Below, in pieces: positions 5,694 to 9,379 of a stretch of 9,379 nucleotides of DNA. The position numbers were made by a program, and so were the translations under genes. The notes under the pieces are model-generated. The model worked only from the letters and a program-made list of their open reading frames with translations, was not told the origin of the DNA and made no database searches. Origin of the DNA: Coriobacteriaceae bacterium. Lineage in GTDB: Bacteria > Actinomycetota > Coriobacteriia > Anaerosomatales > SLCP01. Position 1 is the first letter of the stretch; every line of letters begins with the position of its first letter. The stretch is taken from contig PWVH01000080.1 of the NCBI GenBank assembly GCA_003563465.1, positions 1 through 9,379 of the forward strand, read 5' to 3'.

Positions 5694-7249
5694 ACGGAAA
5701 GCAGGGCATGAGGGGCATTCTGTCCAGACAGGGGCGACCTGCTTCGTCTCTGAGCACACGGTTCGTGGCGTTGATGATTCTCGGCGAGATTGCCTTCGGG
5801 TTGGTCGTCGGCGTGACCGTAGGGGTATACAGCGCGAGACTGGCGGCCAGAGAGCGTCAAGCGTCTCTAGAGCGTTCCGCCGTGACCGTGGGAGCGGCCC
5901 TGATACCACTTATCGCCGACGAGCGGAGGATGTGCGGGGACGAACAGATGAGGAGCATCCTCGATTCCGTCCAGTACGGTGATGTCAGAAGGATCAGTAT
6001 CGTCGACGACACCGGGGAGGTTGTCGCTTCCTCCTCTCCCGGTTTGCAAGCTTTGGCCAATCCCACCGGGTTCGACGACAGCGCTTTTGCGATGCTGACG
6101 AAACCGCAGATAATCCGGCAGCCGATACTTGTCGAGGGCTTCCAATTCGGCGAAGTGGTCATGGAGTTCGATCCTCCGGGATTCGCGACCGTCATGAGCG
6201 CGCACGTAGTCGCGGCGATGATAGTCATACTCTCTGTCGCACTCGTCTCGGCGCCATGGAGCGCATGGCTGGTATTGAGGACGGTAGTAGAGCCCGTGGG
6301 GGATTTGCGCGACGGCGCCAGGATGCTTGCGGCCGGCCGCAGAGACCTGTCGCTTTGCAGCGAGCGGCACGACGAGATCGGCGAACTCGGCTGCGCTTTA
6401 GACGAGCTTTCGGCGCAGCTTGCCGAAAGGGAACGCAGCCTCGAGGAATCCTACGTGAAGCTCAAAGAGGCCTTCGACGTACAGGTGAAGGCGAGAGAAG
6501 AGCTCGAGCAGCTGGCCCGCATGAAGTCCGACTTCGTCGCTGTGGCATCGCACGAGCTTCGCACACCTCTTTCTGTGGTCAGGATGTATGCCGAGATGCT
6601 GGAGGACGGCGAACTCGGAGACCTGGAAGAAGATACCTCGGAAGCCATAGAGGCCATCACTTCGGCCACGGCACGTCTGACCACGATCGTCTCGGACCTC
6701 ATGGATGCCGCACTACTCGAGCGCGGTCTGATGAATCTCGAGTTCGCAGATGTCGAACTGGATGAGATCGTTAGGAGTGCGGTTAGGGATGAGAACGTGC
6801 TTGCCCGGGCCAGTGGCGTGCGGATAGTCATCGATGGCGAGTTGCCGGAGGTATCCATCCGAGCCGATCGCTTGCGCCTGCGGCAGGTTCTGGACAACCT
6901 GCTGTCGAATGCAGTGAAGTACTCCGGCGGTGCAAACGAGGTTCGGGTTTGCGTGCAGCACGACGGACAGGATGCAGAGGTCTTGGTGATCGACAGGGGG
7001 CAGGGCGTTCCGGCAGACAAGCACTCGGAGGTCTTCGGCTTGTTCGGGAGGCTCGATTCGAAAGACAATAGGGATACGGCCGGGCTCGGGCTGGGGCTTG
7101 CGATAAGCGCCCGGATCGCCGAAGCGCACGGGGGCTCGATCTCTTATGCAGACAACCCTGAGGGCGAAGGATCCGTGTTCAAGTTGACCTTGCCGCTCGA
7201 GGCTTCGCGCGAAGGTGTGAGACGCAAAGAGCAAGTACGCGTGGTGTGA
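5690..7249 (+). CDS. Sensor histidine kinase with extracytoplasmic domain and HAMP
   Basis: I place the start at ATG 5690 (4-bp ATGA overlap) rather than the in-frame GTG 5678, giving 519 residues. Order: membrane segment about 25-47; extracytoplasmic domain about 48-171 with a PAS/Cache-like strand-turn (RISIVDDTGEVVASSS); second membrane segment about 172-197; HAMP about 195-248; coiled coil about 240-278; HisKA with the H-box SHELRTPLS (phosphoacceptor H288); HATPase with N-box DNLLSNAVKYS (N407), G1 DRGQGVP (D435) and G2 GLGLGL (from G465). All catalytic boxes are intact. It should phosphorylate the response regulator encoded immediately downstream. The outer domain is about 125 residues and may read the PhnD-like protein encoded just upstream. 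The product class is certain; the signal is unknown. Confidence 0.96.
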   Translation: MNGKQGMRGILSRQGRPASSLSTRFVALMILGEIAFGLVVGVTVGVYSARLAARERQASLERSAVTVGAALIPLIADERRMCGDEQMRSILDSVQYGDVRRISIVDDTGEVVASSSPGLQALANPTGFDDSAFAMLTKPQIIRQPILVEGFQFGEVVMEFDPPGFATVMSAHVVAAMIVILSVALVSAPWSAWLVLRTVVEPVGDLRDGARMLAAGRRDLSLCSERHDEIGELGCALDELSAQLAERERSLEESYVKLKEAFDVQVKAREELEQLARMKSDFVAVASHELRTPLSVVRMYAEMLEDGELGDLEEDTSEAIEAITSATARLTTIVSDLMDAALLERGLMNLEFADVELDEIVRSAVRDENVLARASGVRIVIDGELPEVSIRADRLRLRQVLDNLLSNAVKYSGGANEVRVCVQHDGQDAEVLVIDRGQGVPADKHSEVFGLFGRLDSKDNRDTAGLGLGLAISARIAEAHGGSISYADNPEGEGSVFKLTLPLEASREGVRRKEQVRVV

Positions 7250-8019
7250 GGGAGGCTACAGAGCACTTGAGCAGCGGCAACGACATGCAGAAGCAGGCCA
7301 AGGTGTTGCTCATAGACGATGACCCGGAGCTTCTGCGCGGCCTGAACCTCTCGCTCAGGCACGAGGGCTACGAGATCACCATGCTTCCGAGCGGGTCGAA
7401 CGCACTTGAGGTCATCGGCCACATCCAGCCCGATGTGGTCGTGCTCGACGTGATGATGCCAGGAGTTGACGGATGGGAGGTCTTGCGAAGCATTCGCAGC
7501 GATCCCACGACGCCGGACCTGCCCGTGCTGCTTCTGACGGCCAAGGACTCCGAGGAATCCAAGGTACTTGGCTTCTCGCTAGGCGCCGATGACTACCTGA
7601 CGAAGCCCTTCAGCGTTCGAGAACTGCGCTGCCGTGTCGCGGCCCTGCTGAGGCGAACTCGACCGGAAGGTGAATCGCGCACATCAGAGCGAATCCCCGT
7701 GGTAAGCGGCTCCTCGGGCTACGAGTTCTTGGACTCACGCGATATACACTGGGTCGAGGGGATTCGAAACTACTCGTATCTGCACACGCGCGATGGCCGC
7801 TTTCTGAGTCGCCTCTCCCTAGGCGAAGTCGAGCATCGTGTCCCAGAGGAGTTCATGCGGGTTCACCGTTCCTATATAGTTAATCTCGACCATGTGAGGG
7901 GATGCCGATGGGCCACTCGCTCTTCGTACCGGCTGACGCTGGCCAACGCGGACTCCACAGAGGTGCCTGTCAGCCGCACGCTCGTTTCTGAGGTGCAACA
8001 GCGATTGAAGCTGCGATGA
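7246..8019 (+). CDS. Response regulator: receiver domain plus LytTR DNA-binding domain
   Basis: The protein has 257 residues if started at GTG 7246, which overlaps the kinase stop by 4 bp like the rest of the operon. TTG 7267 and ATG 7285 (MQKQAKVLLIDDD) are alternatives, and no start has a strong ribosome binding site. The receiver spans about 18-133, with acidic pocket D24-D26, phosphoacceptor D68 in VVVLDVMMPG, T98 and K120 in TKPF. The LytTR domain spans about 152-257, with the typical FMRVHRSYIVNLDHV (from 203) and PVSR (241-244) segments. LytTR proteins bind short direct repeats upstream of target promoters. Targets here may be the operon itself and the Gly-rich cytochrome gene 81 bp downstream. 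The domain pair resembles AlgR/AgrA-type regulators, though the receiver reads as OmpR-like. Assignment is firm; targets are inferred. Confidence 0.95.
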   Translation: MREATEHLSSGNDMQKQAKVLLIDDDPELLRGLNLSLRHEGYEITMLPSGSNALEVIGHIQPDVVVLDVMMPGVDGWEVLRSIRSDPTTPDLPVLLLTAKDSEESKVLGFSLGADDYLTKPFSVRELRCRVAALLRRTRPEGESRTSERIPVVSGSSGYEFLDSRDIHWVEGIRNYSYLHTRDGRFLSRLSLGEVEHRVPEEFMRVHRSYIVNLDHVRGCRWATRSSYRLTLANADSTEVPVSRTLVSEVQQRLKLR

Positions 8020-8034
8020 TCGCGAGGGACGCGA
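8020..8034 (+). other. Short hairpin right after the response regulator stop
   Basis: TCGCG (8020-8024) pairs with CGCGA (8030-8034) around AGGGA. There is no T-run, so I do not call a terminator; read-through into the next gene is possible. Confidence 0.3.
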
Positions 8035-8084
8035 ACGCCTCGGCAGCCTGCGAAGTTGTCAAAGGCGGCTGGACACGGGAAGGA

Positions 8085-8092
8085 AAGGGGTG
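8085..8092 (+). promoter_or_regulatory. Ribosome binding site of the Gly-rich cytochrome gene
   Basis: AAGGGGTG lies 8 nt before ATG 8101, with a further purine-rich AGGAAAG adjoining the start. It supports ATG 8101 as the start of the long open frame to the window edge. Confidence 0.65.
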
Positions 8093-8100
8093 CAGGAAAG

Positions 8101-9379
8101 ATGGGTCGTGAGTCTCAGAAGGCTGGACTCGGTCGATTCCTGTCTCTTTTCCCTGGTAAGCCGTCTCTTCCGTGGCTTGCGGCCGTAGTCGGTTTCGGTT
8201 TTGTGCTCTCAAGCGTCATGTCGGGGCCGTCTGCAGCCGATGGAAGGTTGATTTCGCCTGCAGAAGACGCGCTCAGTTACTTGCGTGCCGGAGACTCGGA
8301 TTCTGCGCACGTGGCTAGAGAGAGAGCAATCGCAGAACCTTACGGCGATCTGGTTACGCCCGGGCTTCTGCAGAAAGCTCGTCAAGAGGCTTCTGCCGCC
8401 GCAAAGGACTCTGCTCTCGAGGGCGATCAGGCCGCTGCCGTTAGAGCATTAGGGACCACGCCGATTCCGCTCGACTCCCCGTCCTCTACTTCTGGTATCC
8501 CGAAACAAGGGGACCAGACCTTCTTCATTCTGGACGCGGGCATCACCTACGTCGCGCATGCCTACACTTCGGTGGGTAGTTCGTCGTTCACTCCTCCGGA
8601 AGGAGTCACCGAAGTGGAGTACCTGGTGGTCGCTGGCGGCGGAGGAGGGGGTCCTGGAGGGCAGGCTACTGCTGCAGCCGGAGGCGGCGGTGGCGCCGGC
8701 GGTGTTCTCACGGGCACCCAGGAGGTTACGGCCATACCGTATACCGTGACGGTCGGGGATGGAGGAGCAGGCGGCTTGCCAGGCAGTGCCGGCAGCAACG
8801 GCTCGCCGTCGTCGTTCGGCGGCATCGAAGCAGTCGGAGGAGGCGGAGGCGGCATCGGCCCTATCACTGCTACTAGCGGTGGCTCCGGTGGCGGCGCCGG
8901 CGGCAGGGCGACGACAGGTGGAGAGACCGGTGGGTCGGGCACCCCAGGACAAGGAAACGACGGTGGAGACCGCACTCTGAACAACAACGCTGCGGCAGGT
9001 GGTGGCGGATTCGGCAGTGCCGGTCAGGATTCTGGGAACGATTCCGGTGACGGTGGAGAAGGACAAGAGTTCTCCGAATTCGGAGTTCACGAGCCCATAG
9101 CGGGCGGCGGCGGTGGTGGCGGCAACGACGAGCGAGCCGGGGGCGAGGGCCGAGCAGGCGGCGGAGACGGTAGTACCGAGAACGGCGGGCAAGGTCAAGA
9201 TGCGCAGGCCAATACCGGCGGCGGCGGCGGGGGCAGCGCAGGCCCCGGTGGGACAGTTGGCGGCGACGGCGGCTCGGGCATCGTGATCGTCAGGTACGAG
9301 TACGAACTGCTGCTCGACTCCATCCCGCACGGCGGGTATTCTGCGGCCACGGACTCGTGCCTGCAATGCCACGATGTGC
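8101..9379 (+). CDS. Secreted Gly-rich surface protein with c-type heme motif, probable multiheme cytochrome (partial, runs off the right edge)
   Basis: From ATG 8101 the frame stays open to the end (426 codons, no stop). Residues 22-46 form a signal peptide with likely cleavage after SAA46. Residues 47-160 hold a mixed Ala-rich region I do not recognise. At 173 EYLVVAGGGG begins a glycine-rich domain (179-393, about 43% Gly by my count) that closes with GSGIVIVRY (391-399). This start and end are hallmarks of the Gly_rich_2-type domain of surface and phage-tail proteins. Directly after it come HGGYSAATDS and C420-L-Q-C-H424, a c-type heme site of the 'doubled CxxCH' style. The remainder, off-window, probably holds more hemes. 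Location: outside the membrane. It lies 81 bp after the LytTR regulator and may be co-transcribed or be its target. Alternative: a surface adhesin with a chance CxxCH, less likely next to two cytochrome genes. Confidence 0.85.
   Translation, partial: MGRESQKAGLGRFLSLFPGKPSLPWLAAVVGFGFVLSSVMSGPSAADGRLISPAEDALSYLRAGDSDSAHVARERAIAEPYGDLVTPGLLQKARQEASAAAKDSALEGDQAAAVRALGTTPIPLDSPSSTSGIPKQGDQTFFILDAGITYVAHAYTSVGSSSFTPPEGVTEVEYLVVAGGGGGGPGGQATAAAGGGGGAGGVLTGTQEVTAIPYTVTVGDGGAGGLPGSAGSNGSPSSFGGIEAVGGGGGGIGPITATSGGSGGGAGGRATTGGETGGSGTPGQGNDGGDRTLNNNAAAGGGGFGSAGQDSGNDSGDGGEGQEFSEFGVHEPIAGGGGGGGNDERAGGEGRAGGGDGSTENGGQGQDAQANTGGGGGGSAGPGGTVGGDGGSGIVIVRYEYELLLDSIPHGGYSAATDSCLQCHDV

Noticed and set aside
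8449..9372. Long reverse-strand open frames (307 and 141 codons) opposite the right-hand region
   Set aside because: They are rich in Pro, Ala, Ser and Thr because they mirror GGC/GGT glycine codons of the forward Gly-rich CDS, and have no domain or good ribosome binding site; the forward frame has a signal peptide, a recognisable domain and a heme motif.
1..9379. CRISPR arrays, insertion sequences, tRNA or rRNA genes
   Set aside because: I saw no regularly spaced direct repeats, transposase-like frames, or tRNA/rRNA cores on either strand.

Overview
The window reads as chromosomal DNA of a GC-rich anaerobe with many GTG/TTG starts and strong AGGAGG-type ribosome binding sites. Multiheme c-type cytochromes, a four-cluster Fe-S subunit and a likely molybdo-enzyme end point to anaerobic respiration. 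N-terminally membrane-anchored cytochromes and the absence of any outer-membrane porin would suit a monoderm, for example a Coriobacteriia/OPB41-type actinobacterium. That placement is inference from general style; no marker gene is present.

Left part (1-728): the last 44 codons of a CDS that probably encodes a molybdopterin oxidoreductase catalytic subunit, followed by a complete DmsB/PsrB-like protein with four [4Fe-4S] clusters. A 334-base gene-free stretch follows (729-1062). It holds a very GC-rich inverted repeat, a possible -10 element and a leader of about 180 nt with several hairpins that I cannot assign to a known RNA family.

Central part (1063-8019): eight same-strand genes, every one overlapping the next by 4-17 bp, so almost certainly one translationally coupled operon. 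In order: membrane-anchored TPR protein, membrane-anchored NHL beta-propeller, membrane-anchored Ig-like (DUF4352-type) protein, hexaheme cytochrome, cytochrome with eight CxxCH plus one CxxxCH, membrane-anchored PhnD-like binding protein, sensor histidine kinase, and a receiver-LytTR response regulator. The first six products each carry one N-terminal membrane segment and an extracytoplasmic domain.

Right part (8101-9379): a CDS running off the window. It has a signal peptide, a long Gly-rich domain of the 'EYLVVAGGGG...GSGIVIVRY' type and then, right at the edge, a CLQCH heme motif. It is therefore probably a secreted or surface multiheme cytochrome.

Working model (inference): the operon builds a membrane-associated electron-transfer and scaffold complex of about 15 hemes which hands electrons to the surface Gly-rich cytochrome. 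The PhnD-like protein, kinase and LytTR regulator would sense a ligand and set expression. The two most unusual points are the Gly-rich/heme fusion and the co-operonic sensory module. A repeated diheme building block is shared between the two cytochromes, and its last copy carries the CxxxCH variant.
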